From Amycolatopsis thermoflava N1165 (GTDB lineage Bacteria > Actinomycetota > Actinomycetes > Mycobacteriales > Pseudonocardiaceae): a DNA stretch of 64,000 bases. Below the pieces are notes generated by a model. That model saw nothing but the letters and a program-made list of their open reading frames with translations, did no database searches and was not told where the DNA came from. The stretch lies in assembly GCF_000473265.1 (NCBI RefSeq), contig NZ_KI421511.1, forward strand, positions 7,147,909-7,211,908, written 5' to 3'. Position numbers and translations under genes: made by a program. Positions 52,013 through 60,541 of the stretch are shown here, piece after piece. Every line of letters starts with the position of its first letter. The stretch's first letter is position 1.

Positions 52013-53377
52013 TCAGCGCGCGGCGAACTCCAGTTCCTCCAGCGCCGTGTCCAGGTGCGTCAGGATCCGCTGCAGGTGCGGCACCGACCGGCGGCACCCC
52101 GTGATCCCGAAGTCCAGGTTGTCCCCGTTGTTGGTCAGCGTGATGTTGAGCGCCTGCCCGTCCAGCAGCACCGACGCCGGGTAGATGCCGTCCAGCTTCG
52201 CGCCGTTCCAGTACATCTGCTTGCGCGGCCCCGGCACGTTCGAGATCACCAGGTTGAACGGCGGGCGCGTGTTGTTCACGAACCCGGGCACCGGCGAGAT
52301 ACCCAGCTGCGCCACGTTGATGCCGGACAGCAGCAGCGCCTGCAACGGCGTCAGCTCCTTGAAGATCCGCTTCGCCTCGCGCATCGACTGGTGGATCGTC
52401 ATCAGCCGGGACGCCGGATCCGGCTTGTCGGTGCCCAGGTTGCACAGCACCGCGCCGATCTGGTTGCCCGCGGCCTCCCCGGTGTCGGTCGGCTTGCGCA
52501 TCGACACCGGCACCATCGCGACGAGCGGCGCGTCCGGCAGCGCGCGCTGCTCGATGAGGTAGTCCCGCAACGCGCCCGAGCACATCGCGAGCACCACGTC
52601 GTTGCGGGAGGTCCCGGTGGCGGTCGCGATCGCACGCACCCGCCCGAGCGGCCAGGACTGCGCCGCGAACCGGCGCGCGCCGCCGATCGGCACGTTGAAG
52701 ATCGTCTTCGGGGCCTGCATCGGCAGCAGCAGCGTGTGCTCGCGGAACGCTTCCCGCGCCACCTTCGCCGCCGCCGGCGCCATTCCGGCGATCTGCTTCA
52801 GCGAACTCGTGCCCACGCGCAGCAGTGACCGTGCGTTACGCGGCGGCTTGCCGCGGGACACCTGACGCGAGCCCCACGGCGGCGGGCAGCTGCGGTCGTC
52901 CGGGTCGTCGGACAGCGTGCCCTGCAGGTGCCGCAACGCCGAAACGCCGTCCATCAGCGCGTGGTGCACCTTGCTGTACATGGCGAACCGGCCGTCCTGC
53001 AGGCCTTCGACCAGGTGGATCTCCCAGAGCGGACGGTGCCGGTCGAGCAGCGTGCTGTGCCAGCGCGACGTCAGCTCCAGCAGTTCCCGCACCCGGCCCG
53101 GGTACGGCAGCGCGGAATGCCGGAAGTGGTAGTCGAGATCAAGGTCTTCGTCGCGGGCCCATGCGGCGTAACCGAGCGTGTTCACGGGGCGGGCGACGCG
53201 CTGCCGGAACAGCGGGCGCACGTCGGTGTTCTTGACCAGGTCCTCACGCAGGCTGCGCAGCCAGGTGTGGTCGGCGCCCTCGGGGGTCTGGAACAGCTGC
53301 AGGCCGCCGACGTGCATCGGGTGCTCGCGGCTTTCCACCAGCAGGAACATCGAGTCGGTGAAGGGCATCAACGGCAT
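52013..53377 (-). CDS. wax ester synthase/diacylglycerol acyltransferase (WS/DGAT)
   Basis: The 454-residue protein has the acyltransferase active-site motif HHxxxDG as KVHHALMDGVSALRHL (about residue 135), the PLW motif in HRPLWEIHLVEGLQDGRF and the C-terminal NISNVPGP-type block NLVISNVPGPRKQMYWNGA. It esterifies diacylglycerol or long-chain alcohols with acyl-CoA and is the main route to storage triacylglycerol in actinobacteria. It is membrane- or droplet-associated. ATG 53377 follows GGAAGG; ATG 53368 is also possible. It fits the many beta-oxidation genes in the window. Confidence 0.92.
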   Translation of the reverse strand: MPLMPFTDSMFLLVESREHPMHVGGLQLFQTPEGADHTWLRSLREDLVKNTDVRPLFRQRVARPVNTLGYAAWARDEDLDLDYHFRHSALPYPGRVRELLELTSRWHSTLLDRHRPLWEIHLVEGLQDGRFAMYSKVHHALMDGVSALRHLQGTLSDDPDDRSCPPPWGSRQVSRGKPPRNARSLLRVGTSSLKQIAGMAPAAAKVAREAFREHTLLLPMQAPKTIFNVPIGGARRFAAQSWPLGRVRAIATATGTSRNDVVLAMCSGALRDYLIEQRALPDAPLVAMVPVSMRKPTDTGEAAGNQIGAVLCNLGTDKPDPASRLMTIHQSMREAKRIFKELTPLQALLLSGINVAQLGISPVPGFVNNTRPPFNLVISNVPGPRKQMYWNGAKLDGIYPASVLLDGQALNITLTNNGDNLDFGITGCRRSVPHLQRILTHLDTALEELEFAAR

Positions 53378-53470
53378 CGGTGACCACCTTCCGTCGAGGG
53401 CGCTGGTGTGCCCAGGGTCATTGAGTCTACGCGTACTGCTACGGCCCGGAACACAATCTACGCTGAGGGA

Positions 53471-54472
53471 ATGACCATCCCGACGGACCCGGAAACCGGC
53501 GAGTTCAAGCGAGCGCCGAACCGCTTCACGGCGCGGATCACGGCCGACGGTGCGGACGGCTGGCCGGCCGAGGCGGGCCGGTACCGGCTCGTCGTCAGCC
53601 GCGCGTGCCCGTGGGCCAGCCGAGCGCTGATCGTGCGCAGGCTGATGGGGCTGGAGGAAGCGCTGTCTGTGGCGATCGCCGACCCGATCCAGGACGAGCG
53701 GAGCTGGCGGTTCACGCTCGACCCCGGGGGACGGGATCCCGTGCTGGGCATTGAGTTCCTCGGCGAGGCCTACCGCGCGGCCGACCCGGACTACGACGGC
53801 GGCATCAGCGTGCCCGCGATCGTCGACATCCCCAGCGGCAAGCTGGTCACCAACGACTACCCGCAGATCACCCTCGACCTGGACACGCAGTGGGGCGCCC
53901 ACTACCGCGACGGCGCGCCGGACCTGTACCCCGAGGCGCTGCGCGACGAGATCGACGAGATCAACCGCGCAGTGCACCGCGACGTCAACGCGGCGGTGTA
54001 TGAGGCGGGGTTCGCGACGAAGCAGTCCGCCTATGACGACGCGTACCGGCGGTTGTTCTCGCGGCTCGACGAGCTGTCCGAGCGCCTGGCTGGTCAGCGG
54101 TACCTGGTCGGGGACACGATCACCGAGGCCGACATCCGGCTGTTCACCACGCTCGTCCGGTTCGACGCGGTCTACCACGGGCACTTCAAGTGCAACCGGA
54201 ACAAGCTGACCGAGATGCCGGTCTTGTGGGCGTACGCGCGGGATCTGTTCCAGACGCCCGGTTTCGGCGACACCGTGGACTTCGACCACATCAAGCGGCA
54301 CTACTACCAGGTGCACGAGCAGGTCAACCCGACGCGGATCGTGCCAGCTGGTCCGGACCTTTCCGGGTGGGCGACGCCGCACGGGCGCGCCGACCTGGGC
54401 GGACGGCCCTTCGGTGACGGCACACCGCCGGGGCCGCCGCCGCGGGACGAGGTCGTCCCCCCGCAGTGGTGA
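53471..54472 (+). CDS. glutathionyl-hydroquinone-reductase-like GST (Xi class, YqjG/ECM4 type)
   Basis: The 333-residue protein has the thioredoxin-fold N-domain with the catalytic cysteine in VVSRACPWASRALIVRRL (Cys46) and the helical C-domain with RYLVGDTITEADIRLFTTLV and VDFDHIKRHYYQVHEQVNP, features specific to Xi-class S-glutathionyl-hydroquinone reductases. Most actinobacteria lack glutathione and use mycothiol, so the physiological thiol is probably mycothiol; that is inference. ATG 53471 is chosen from the conserved MTIPTDPETGEFKRA start. It is divergent from the WS/DGAT gene. Confidence 0.87.
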   Translation: MTIPTDPETGEFKRAPNRFTARITADGADGWPAEAGRYRLVVSRACPWASRALIVRRLMGLEEALSVAIADPIQDERSWRFTLDPGGRDPVLGIEFLGEAYRAADPDYDGGISVPAIVDIPSGKLVTNDYPQITLDLDTQWGAHYRDGAPDLYPEALRDEIDEINRAVHRDVNAAVYEAGFATKQSAYDDAYRRLFSRLDELSERLAGQRYLVGDTITEADIRLFTTLVRFDAVYHGHFKCNRNKLTEMPVLWAYARDLFQTPGFGDTVDFDHIKRHYYQVHEQVNPTRIVPAGPDLSGWATPHGRADLGGRPFGDGTPPGPPPRDEVVPPQW

Positions 54473-54494
54473 CGGGGTGCCATACTCTGACGGC

Positions 54495-56138
54495 GTGACG
54501 AAGACCGGCGCCCAGCACCTCGTGGACGCGCTGCTCGAGCTCGGGGCCGAGGTCGCGTTCGGCCTCCCGGGCGTGCACAACCTGCCCATCTGGGAAGCCC
54601 TCGCGGACAGCCCGCTCCGGCTGATCGGCGTCCGGCACGAACAGACCGCCGGGTACGCGGCGGACGGGTACGCGCGGGCGACCGGCAAACTCGGCGTCGC
54701 GATCGTGACGACCGGACCGGGTGCGGCGAACACGATCGCCGCGGTCGGTGAGGCGATGGCCTCCGGCTCGCCGGTGCTGGTGATCGCCACGGACATCCCG
54801 GCGGGACTGCGGCGGCCCGGCACGGTGCGCGGCGTCCTGCACGAGACCAGCGACCAGGCCGCGCTGTTCGCGCCGGTGACCAAGGCGGCGTTCACCGTCG
54901 AGACGCCCGAGGACCTGGCGCCCACGGTCCTGCGCGCCGCCCGGCTGGCGTTGCGGCCGCAGAGCGGCCCGGTGTACGTCGGTGTTCCCACGGATTTCCT
55001 GCGGCACAACGGTTTCCGCGGCCCGGACCCGGAACCGACCGAAGCGTTCCCGGCGCTGGCCATGGCGGATCTCGACGCGGCGCGGCGCATGCTGGCGATG
55101 GCGTCGCGGCCGCTGATCTGGGCGGGCGGCGGTGCGGCCAGGGCCGGTGCGGGAGAGGTGATCGGGCAGTTGGCCGAGAAGCTGGCCGCGCCAGTGATCA
55201 CCACGTTCGCCGCGCGCGGTCTGCTGCCGCCCGCGCACCCGTGTGCCGCGCCGAACCCGGTGCACGCGCCGGAGGTGGGCGCGCTGTGGGACGAGGCCGA
55301 CGTGGTGCTCGGCATCGGCACCGACTTCGACGGGTTGATGACGCAGAACTGGCTCATGCCCAAGCCGCCGAAGCTCATCGTGATCAACGTCGATCCCAAG
55401 GACGCGGCCAAGAACTACCCGCCCGACATCACACTGGCCGGCGACGCGCGGGACGTGGTGCCCGAGCTGCTGCAGGGGTTGCCGGCGCGGCCCGGGCTGG
55501 CCGAGCTGACCGAGCGGCTGCAGCGGATCGCCGAGCAGGTGCGCCGCCGCATCCGCAGCGAGGAGCCGCAGGCCGCGGATTTCCTGCGCACACTGGAAGA
55601 GACGCTGCCCGAGCGCGCCATGCTGGTGGCGGACATGTGCATCGCCGGTTACTGGGCGGGTGGTTTCCACCGCGTGCGGGCGCCGCACCGGTTCGCGTAC
55701 CCGATGGGCTGGGGCACGCTCGGGTTCGGCTTCCCGGCCGCGCTGGGCGCGGCGGCCACCGGGGCGGGCCGGGTGGTGTGCGTCAGCGGCGACGGCGGTT
55801 TCCTTTACGGGTGCGGCGATCTGGCGACGCTGGCGCAGGAGTCGCTGCCGGTGACGGTGATCATCGTCGACGACGGCGGCTACGGCATGCTCCGGTTCGA
55901 TCAGGACCGGGAGGGCCTGCCGCACCGCGGGGTCAACCTGCACACGCCGGATTTCGTCGGCCTGGCCCGGTCCTTCGGCGTGGACGCCGGCCGGGTGGAG
56001 GGCTTCGGCCGCGCCTTCCGGCGGCTGCTCGGCGAGTTCGTGCGCAGTGACGAGCCGAACGTCCTGGTGGTGCGTGCGTCGTTGAAGCCTCCCGTGAACA
56101 CCTCGCCCCGGTGGTACCGGGCCATGCGGTCGCGTTGA
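54495..56138 (+). CDS. ThDP-dependent enzyme, acetolactate-synthase-like
   Basis: The 547-residue protein has the ThDP glutamate in VRHEQTAGYAADGYARATGK, a middle domain (RPLIWAGGGAARAGAGEVIG) and the C-domain with MGWGTLGFGFPAALGAAATG and CVSGDGGFLYGCGDLATLAQ for the metal-diphosphate. It is related to IlvB but has no regulatory subunit beside it and is unlike the first ThDP enzyme at 31606. The chemistry could be carboligation, 2-ketoacid decarboxylation or oxalyl-CoA-type decarboxylation. GTG 54495 lies 6 bases after TACTCT, a probable -10 box, giving a leaderless mRNA. Confidence 0.85.
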   Translation: MTKTGAQHLVDALLELGAEVAFGLPGVHNLPIWEALADSPLRLIGVRHEQTAGYAADGYARATGKLGVAIVTTGPGAANTIAAVGEAMASGSPVLVIATDIPAGLRRPGTVRGVLHETSDQAALFAPVTKAAFTVETPEDLAPTVLRAARLALRPQSGPVYVGVPTDFLRHNGFRGPDPEPTEAFPALAMADLDAARRMLAMASRPLIWAGGGAARAGAGEVIGQLAEKLAAPVITTFAARGLLPPAHPCAAPNPVHAPEVGALWDEADVVLGIGTDFDGLMTQNWLMPKPPKLIVINVDPKDAAKNYPPDITLAGDARDVVPELLQGLPARPGLAELTERLQRIAEQVRRRIRSEEPQAADFLRTLEETLPERAMLVADMCIAGYWAGGFHRVRAPHRFAYPMGWGTLGFGFPAALGAAATGAGRVVCVSGDGGFLYGCGDLATLAQESLPVTVIIVDDGGYGMLRFDQDREGLPHRGVNLHTPDFVGLARSFGVDAGRVEGFGRAFRRLLGEFVRSDEPNVLVVRASLKPPVNTSPRWYRAMRSR

Positions 56139-56923
56139 CTCGAACCGGATCCGCGATGTCCACGATCCGCCCGTCGACGACGGTGAACGCGATGACCGAG
56201 AGCGGGGCGCCGCCCTCGCTCCAGACGACGAAGCCGGGACGACCGTTGACGAGCACCGCCCCTCCTTGCGCGGCCGCGGACAGCCGTGCGCCGGCGGCGA
56301 CCTTGGTGGCGCCGAGGACGACGACCGTGCCGTCGGGTGTGTCGGCGGTGAGCTGCACGTCGGAATCGGGCACGCGCAGCAACCCCTCGAAGTCGCCGCG
56401 ATGGGCGCCGGCCTGGAACGCCTCGACCACCTCCCGTTGCTCCCGGCCCGCGGCCGTTCGCTGACCGCCCGCACCTTCCAGCGCACGGCTGGCGAGCATC
56501 TCGGCGGCGGCGGACTTGCCGAGGATCCGGCCGATCTCGTCGAACGGCACCGCGAGCAGGTCGCGCAGCACGACCGCTCACCCGGCCGGAGCGACTCGAG
56601 CACGACGAGGAGCGCGAGCCTGACCGGGTCGGCGAGCGCCACGTCGTCCTCGGTCGCGGCATCGTCGGCGGCCGTCACCACGAGCTCCGGCAGCTCGCCG
56701 TGGTGCGTTTCGCTTCGACGCGCAGGAGATCCAGGCGGAGTCGGCCGACGACCGTGGTCAGCCGGCCCGCCAGGTTCGCGATGGTGTCGGCGTACTGGCG
56801 GGACAGCCGCAACCAGGCCTCCTGGACCATGTCCTCGGCGTCGGTGTGGGAGCCGAGCACGCGGTAGGCGATCGCGCGCTGCCGGTCGCGCTGGGCCTCG
56901 AACGCCTCGGTCACCGGGTTCAT
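56135..56923 (-). pseudogene. decayed ECF41-type sigma factor gene
   Basis: The pieces of one sigma factor lie in three successive frames: region 2 from ATG 56923 (AYRVLGSHTDAEDMVQEAWL, LTTVVGRLRLDLLRVEAKR), then a frameshift near 56705 to LADPVRLALLVVLESLRPGE, then another near 56575 to LRDLLAVPFDEIGRILGKSA and the SnoaL-like C-domain (EVVEAFQAGAHRGDFEGLLR, GRPGFVVWSEGGAPLSV). The order is that of ECF41 sigma factors, which carry a fused NTF2-like domain. Two frameshifts and small deletions mean no functional product. The 3' end runs into the convergent ThDP gene. Confidence 0.75.
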
Positions 56924-57122
56924 CCGGGCGGCGCGCCGCCCGGCTCGGCCGGTTGTCCGGCGGCCGCGGGGTGCGACCACAGGATGACCTTGATCGGGCT
57001 GCCGGGCGCGCCCACGGTGAGGAAGCGCCCGTCGGGCCCGGGTGATCGACGCCCTGCGCCAGGCCCAGCTTCTCCGTGTAGAACTCCAGTGCGCGGTCCT
57101 GGTCGGTCACGTAGGCCGTCAC
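56920..57122 (-). pseudogene. truncated, frameshifted VOC family gene
   Basis: VTAYVTDQDRALEFYTEKLG begins a VOC domain; after a single-base shift near 57040 the sequence continues as GPDGRFLTVGAPGSPIKVIL WSHPAAA and ends at 56920. The second half of the domain is absent. The stop overlaps the ATG of the decayed sigma gene by ATGA, so the two were once a coupled operon, a pairing known for ECF41 genes. Confidence 0.65.
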
Positions 57123-57164
57123 CCGCCGCGGCCCGATGGCAGGACAGGCGCCGGATTCTGGGCG

Positions 57165-58136
57165 TCAGTCGTTCCGGACCACCACCTTTCCGGTGGCCTG
57201 GTTGGCCTCCATGTAGGCATGTGCCTCGACGATCTGGTCCAGCCGGAACACCTGGTCGAGGTTCGGCTGGTACACGCCGCTCGCCACGCCGTCGACGATC
57301 GCCTGCAGCGCCTCGCCGCCGGACGCGCCCCGGATGTCGTTGCTCTGGAACGCCGTCAGCTTCGTGCCGGACGGGATCGCCGCCACCGGCTGGAAGTCCG
57401 GGATCACCCACTCGCCGCTCAGCATGCCCGCCACGCACACCGTGCCGCCGCGCTTGACCAGCCGCAGCGAATCCGGCACCGTCGGCGCTCCGATCAGGTC
57501 CAGCACGAAGTCCGGGCCATCCCGGCACAGCGCGCGGACATCGGTGCCGATGTCCCCGCCGTCCACCACCACGTGCGACGCTCCCGCCTTCTCCAGCGCC
57601 GCGACCTTCTCCCGGTTGCGCGTCGTCGCGACGGTCACCAGCCCCCGCTCCCGCGCCAGCGACAGCGTCGCCATCCCCACCGACGATGTCCCGCCGCGGA
57701 TCAGCAGGCTCTGCCCCGGCGACGCCGGCCCGAACGCCGCGAGCGACCCCCACGCGGTCAGGTACGTCTCCGGCAGCGCGGCGAAGACCTCCCACGGCAG
57801 GTCGGTCTGCACCGGCATCAGCAGGTCGTCCGGCAGCAGCGCGTACTCCGCGTACCCGCCGTCGAACTCCCGGCCCATCTCGCCCATCACCGCGGCCACC
57901 TTGGTGCCCGGCGCGAGCCGCGCGGACTCCACGACCACGCCGACGCACTCGATGCCCAGCACCCGGGGGAACCGCACGTTCGGCGAAAGACCCTGGCGGG
58001 TCATCAGCTCCGACCGGTTCAGCCCGAACCCCTCGACCCGCACCAGGGTCCAGCCGTGCCGCACCTCGGGCACCGGAACTTCCCGCACCCGCAACACTTC
58101 CGGCCCACCCGGGCCGTCCACCACAACCGCTCGCAT
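57165..58136 (-). CDS. zinc-independent quinone oxidoreductase (medium-chain dehydrogenase family)
   Basis: The 323-residue MDR enzyme has the GroES-like domain (MRAVVVDGPGGPEVLRVREV, FPRVLGIECVGVVV) and a Rossmann domain with SLLIRGGTSSVGMATLSLA for NADPH. The zinc-binding cysteines of alcohol dehydrogenases are absent. It reduces quinones or alpha,beta-unsaturated carbonyls. ATG 58136 follows GGGGGCGGAG; an upstream GTG at 58184 is less likely. It has no coupled neighbours. Confidence 0.87.
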   Translation of the reverse strand: MRAVVVDGPGGPEVLRVREVPVPEVRHGWTLVRVEGFGLNRSELMTRQGLSPNVRFPRVLGIECVGVVVESARLAPGTKVAAVMGEMGREFDGGYAEYALLPDDLLMPVQTDLPWEVFAALPETYLTAWGSLAAFGPASPGQSLLIRGGTSSVGMATLSLARERGLVTVATTRNREKVAALEKAGASHVVVDGGDIGTDVRALCRDGPDFVLDLIGAPTVPDSLRLVKRGGTVCVAGMLSGEWVIPDFQPVAAIPSGTKLTAFQSNDIRGASGGEALQAIVDGVASGVYQPNLDQVFRLDQIVEAHAYMEANQATGKVVVRND

Positions 58137-58324
58137 CTCCGCCCCCTTCCGGACACCGCGAACACTAGCGACGGGGTCCGACAATTCCGGGGCGTCAGCG
58201 GCGGACTGTCACCCGGGTGGGTTCACCGGGCGGGTTCGCCATGGGGAACGGGATGAGCATGGGGTGGGTGGCTCCACTGTGGTCACGCGGCCGTGGAGCA
58301 GGTGCAGGTCGAGGCGACCGGCCC
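58137..58324. other. intergenic region before the tandem repeat
   Basis: The 188 bp contain the presumed promoter of the quinone oxidoreductase gene near 58150-58200 and GC-rich low-complexity sequence from 58210 on. I see no coding frame or clear operator. Confidence 0.4.
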
Positions 58325-58756
58325 GGGGCGTGGGTGCGCTCGTCCGGCGGTGTCGGTCTTCGCGGCGGGAGATTTCTGCGGGGGTTGAGGTGGCGTAAGG
58401 GGGCGCGCGATGTGGGCGTTGGCGGGAGATATTGCTGGGGTTTGGGTTGCGTAGGGGTGGCGGCGTGGTTTCCGCGGTGTCACGGCGGTGCGAGTGGGCC
58501 GTGGGGCGTGGGTGCGCTCGTCCGGCGGTGTCGGTCTTCGCGGCGGGAGATTTCTGCGGGGTTGGGGGTTGCGTAAGGGGGTGGTGTGGCGCGCGATGTG
58601 GGCGGTGGCGGGGGATATTGCTGGGGTTTGGGGCGTGTAAGGGTGGCAGCGTGGTTCCCGCGGTGTCACGGCGGTGCGACTGGGCCGTGGGGCCTGGGTG
58701 CGCTCGTCCGGCGGCGTCAGTCTTCGCCGCGGGGGATCTCTGCTGGGATCGGGCGG
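58325..58756. repeat. about-180-bp tandem repeats that include copies of the adjacent gene's 3' end
   Basis: Unit 1 is 58325-58502, unit 2 is 58503-58688 and a partial third begins at 58689. Each starts GGGGCSTGGGTGCGCTCGTC. The third runs into the last codons of the oxidoreductase gene that ends at 58717; units 1 and 2 contain altered copies of those codons (AEIPRGED in the gene, AEISRRED in the copies). Each unit also has two related halves of about 80-95 bp (GGGAGATTTCTGCGGGG and GGGGATATTGCTGGGG). It is non-coding in all frames. Confidence 0.8.
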
Positions 58757-59334
58757 TCGCGCAGGGCGGCGGCCACCGCGTAGAGGTTCTTCGCCATCAG
58801 GCCCGCCACCTGGTGGACGTACTGGTGCCCGTGGTCGGTGTCGCTGTAGCTCGGGCCCGGTCCGGGGCCCATGTTCCAGTAGACCCAGGCCTGCCCGGGG
58901 ATGGTGAAGCCGATGTCGCCGAGCGCGCCGTTGATCTCGCTGATCACGTGGTGCGCGCCGTCCTCGTTGCCGGTCACGACCACGCCCGCCACGCGGTTGT
59001 ATGCAACCGGTGTACCGTCGTCGCCCGTCTCGGACAGCATCGCGTCCATGCGTTCGATCGCCCGCTGCGCGATGGACGAGGGGTGCCCGACCCACGTGGG
59101 TGACGCCATGATGAGGATTTCGGAGTTCAGGATCTCCTCGCGGATGCCGGGCCACTCGTCGCCGTCGCCCATGTCGCTGCTGACACCCGGCTTGATGTCG
59201 TGGTCGACCAGCCGGATGGTCCGCACGTCCGCGCCGAGTTCGCGCAGGCCTGCCGCTACCAGCTCGGCCAGCGCGTCGGTGTTCGACGGCTCCGGCGAGG
59301 GCTTCAACGTGCAGTTCAGGATGGTCGCGCGCAT
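58717..59334 (-). CDS. NAD(P)H-dependent FMN reductase/flavodoxin-like protein
   Basis: The 205-residue flavodoxin-fold protein has the FMN phosphate loop LNCTLKPSPEPSNTDALAE and the second flavin loop MASPTWVGHPSSIAQRAIER, plus VVVTGNEDGAHHVISEINGA and a WVYWNMGPGPGPSYSDTD segment. It is of the NADPH-dependent FMN reductase/WrbA-like group. ATG 59334 is the natural start, divergent from the DUF2795 gene. The last 40 bases are part of the tandem repeat just downstream. Confidence 0.85.
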   Translation of the reverse strand: MRATILNCTLKPSPEPSNTDALAELVAAGLRELGADVRTIRLVDHDIKPGVSSDMGDGDEWPGIREEILNSEILIMASPTWVGHPSSIAQRAIERMDAMLSETGDDGTPVAYNRVAGVVVTGNEDGAHHVISEINGALGDIGFTIPGQAWVYWNMGPGPGPSYSDTDHGHQYVHQVAGLMAKNLYAVAAALRDRPIPAEIPRGED

Positions 59335-59438
59335 GGTGACTGGCTTCCCGTCCGGTCGATCCGCGAAACGGGACGAGTGACGGCCCGATCGGTGGGTAGC
59401 CCCCGGGGCGAACGAGCGACAACAGGAAGGAGCAGGAC

Positions 59439-59630
59439 ATGGCTGCCCCGAACCCGATCCAGATGCAGAAGTTCCTGTCCGGCGTCGACTACCCGTGCAC
59501 GCGGGACAAGCTGGTCGACCACGCGCAGAGCCAGGGCGCGCCGGAGGACGTGCTGGACCACCTGCGCCAGCTGCCGGACCGCGAGTACGACGGCCCGAAC
59601 GCGGTGAGCGCCGAGTTCTCGCGCTCCTGA
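59439..59630 (+). CDS. DUF2795 family small protein
   Basis: The 63-residue protein (PIQMQKFLSGVDYPCTRDKL, then DHLRQLPDREYDGPNAVSAE) matches the DUF2795 pattern, a short helical domain of unknown role common in actinobacteria, often near stress genes. ATG 59439 follows AAGGAG with good spacing. It is divergent from the flavodoxin-like gene and may share its promoter region. Confidence 0.85.
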   Translation: MAAPNPIQMQKFLSGVDYPCTRDKLVDHAQSQGAPEDVLDHLRQLPDREYDGPNAVSAEFSRS

Positions 59631-59679
59631 CCGGAGTCCGACGCGCGGCGCCGTGAACAGGCACGGCGCCGCGGTGGCG

Positions 59680-60507
59680 TCAGAAGGCGTTCAGGTGTTC
59701 CAGCATCATCGCTGTCAGCACCTCCGGAACCTCCTCCGGGATCCAGTGGGTGACGTCCTCCAGCATCTGGAAGGTGTACGGCCCGGTCACCCAGTTCTCG
59801 GTGTCCAGCGCCGCCGTCGAGCCGAGGGCGACATCTTCCGTGCTCCACACGTACAGCGTCGGCACGGACACCTTGTCGATGGCGGCGCGCGGGCGGTTCG
59901 CGCGGTACCAGTTGAGCGCCGCGGTCAGCGCGCCCGGCTCGGACAGCCGCCGGATGTACTCGTCGACCCGGCTCTGGGGCACCTTCCACTCGAACATGCG
60001 CCGCAGCGCCTCGGCGTTGTTCGCGAGCATCTGCCGTTCGGTGGAACCGGACCGCCAGTCGCGCATGTACTGCGACCGCATCTGCTGGTCCTCGTCCGTG
60101 CGCAGGGCCTGGCCCAGCGCTCCGGGGTGCGGCGTCGACACCGCGGTCAGCGTCCGCAGCCGCTCCGGGTGCTCCGACGCCGTCCACCACGCGACGGCGC
60201 CGCCCCAGTCGTGCCCCACCAGGTCGAACCGCGACCACTCCAGGGCGTCGGCGATCGCCAGCACGTCCCCGACCAGCTCGTCCATGCCGTACTCGGCCGC
60301 CTGTTCCGGCCGCACCCCCGGCGAGTAGCCGCGCTGGTCCGGCGCCACCGCCCGGAACCCACGGTCGCCCAGCACCGCGACCTGGTACTCCCAGGAGATC
60401 GCCGCCTCCGGGAAGCCGTGCAGCAGCAGCACCGGCCTGCCGCCGGCGGGCCCGGCCGCGATGGCGTCGAACGTGCCGTTCGCGGTCGGGATGCTCAGGT
60501 AATCCAT
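59680..60507 (-). CDS. epoxide hydrolase-type alpha/beta hydrolase
   Basis: The 275-residue protein has the oxyanion motif LLLHGFPEAAISWEYQ (HGFP, with PE), nucleophile Asp in DLVGHDWGGAVAWW, cap tyrosine region, and the C-terminal His in LEDVTHWIPEEVPEVL. An aspartate nucleophile in GHDWGG is diagnostic of soluble epoxide hydrolases and haloalkane dehalogenases; HGFPE favours epoxide hydrolase. It lies 34 bp downstream of the styrene-monooxygenase-like gene, which makes epoxides, so opening of an aryl epoxide to the diol is a natural next step. GTG 60510 is a possible alternative start. Confidence 0.87.
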   Translation of the reverse strand: MDYLSIPTANGTFDAIAAGPAGGRPVLLLHGFPEAAISWEYQVAVLGDRGFRAVAPDQRGYSPGVRPEQAAEYGMDELVGDVLAIADALEWSRFDLVGHDWGGAVAWWTASEHPERLRTLTAVSTPHPGALGQALRTDEDQQMRSQYMRDWRSGSTERQMLANNAEALRRMFEWKVPQSRVDEYIRRLSEPGALTAALNWYRANRPRAAIDKVSVPTLYVWSTEDVALGSTAALDTENWVTGPYTFQMLEDVTHWIPEEVPEVLTAMMLEHLNAF

Positions 60508-60541
60508 CACGCCGGGAACCTTACGGCCTGCCACCGACAGT

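Noticed and set aside
53471-54472. Evidence for a glutathione-based metabolism
   Set aside because: A single Xi-class GST-like protein is not enough; actinobacterial members may use mycothiol or other thiols.
52013-55411. A single very long minus-strand frame including the WS/DGAT gene
   Set aside because: Only the part from 53377 downstream matches the acyltransferase family; the extension is antisense to the GST and ThDP genes.
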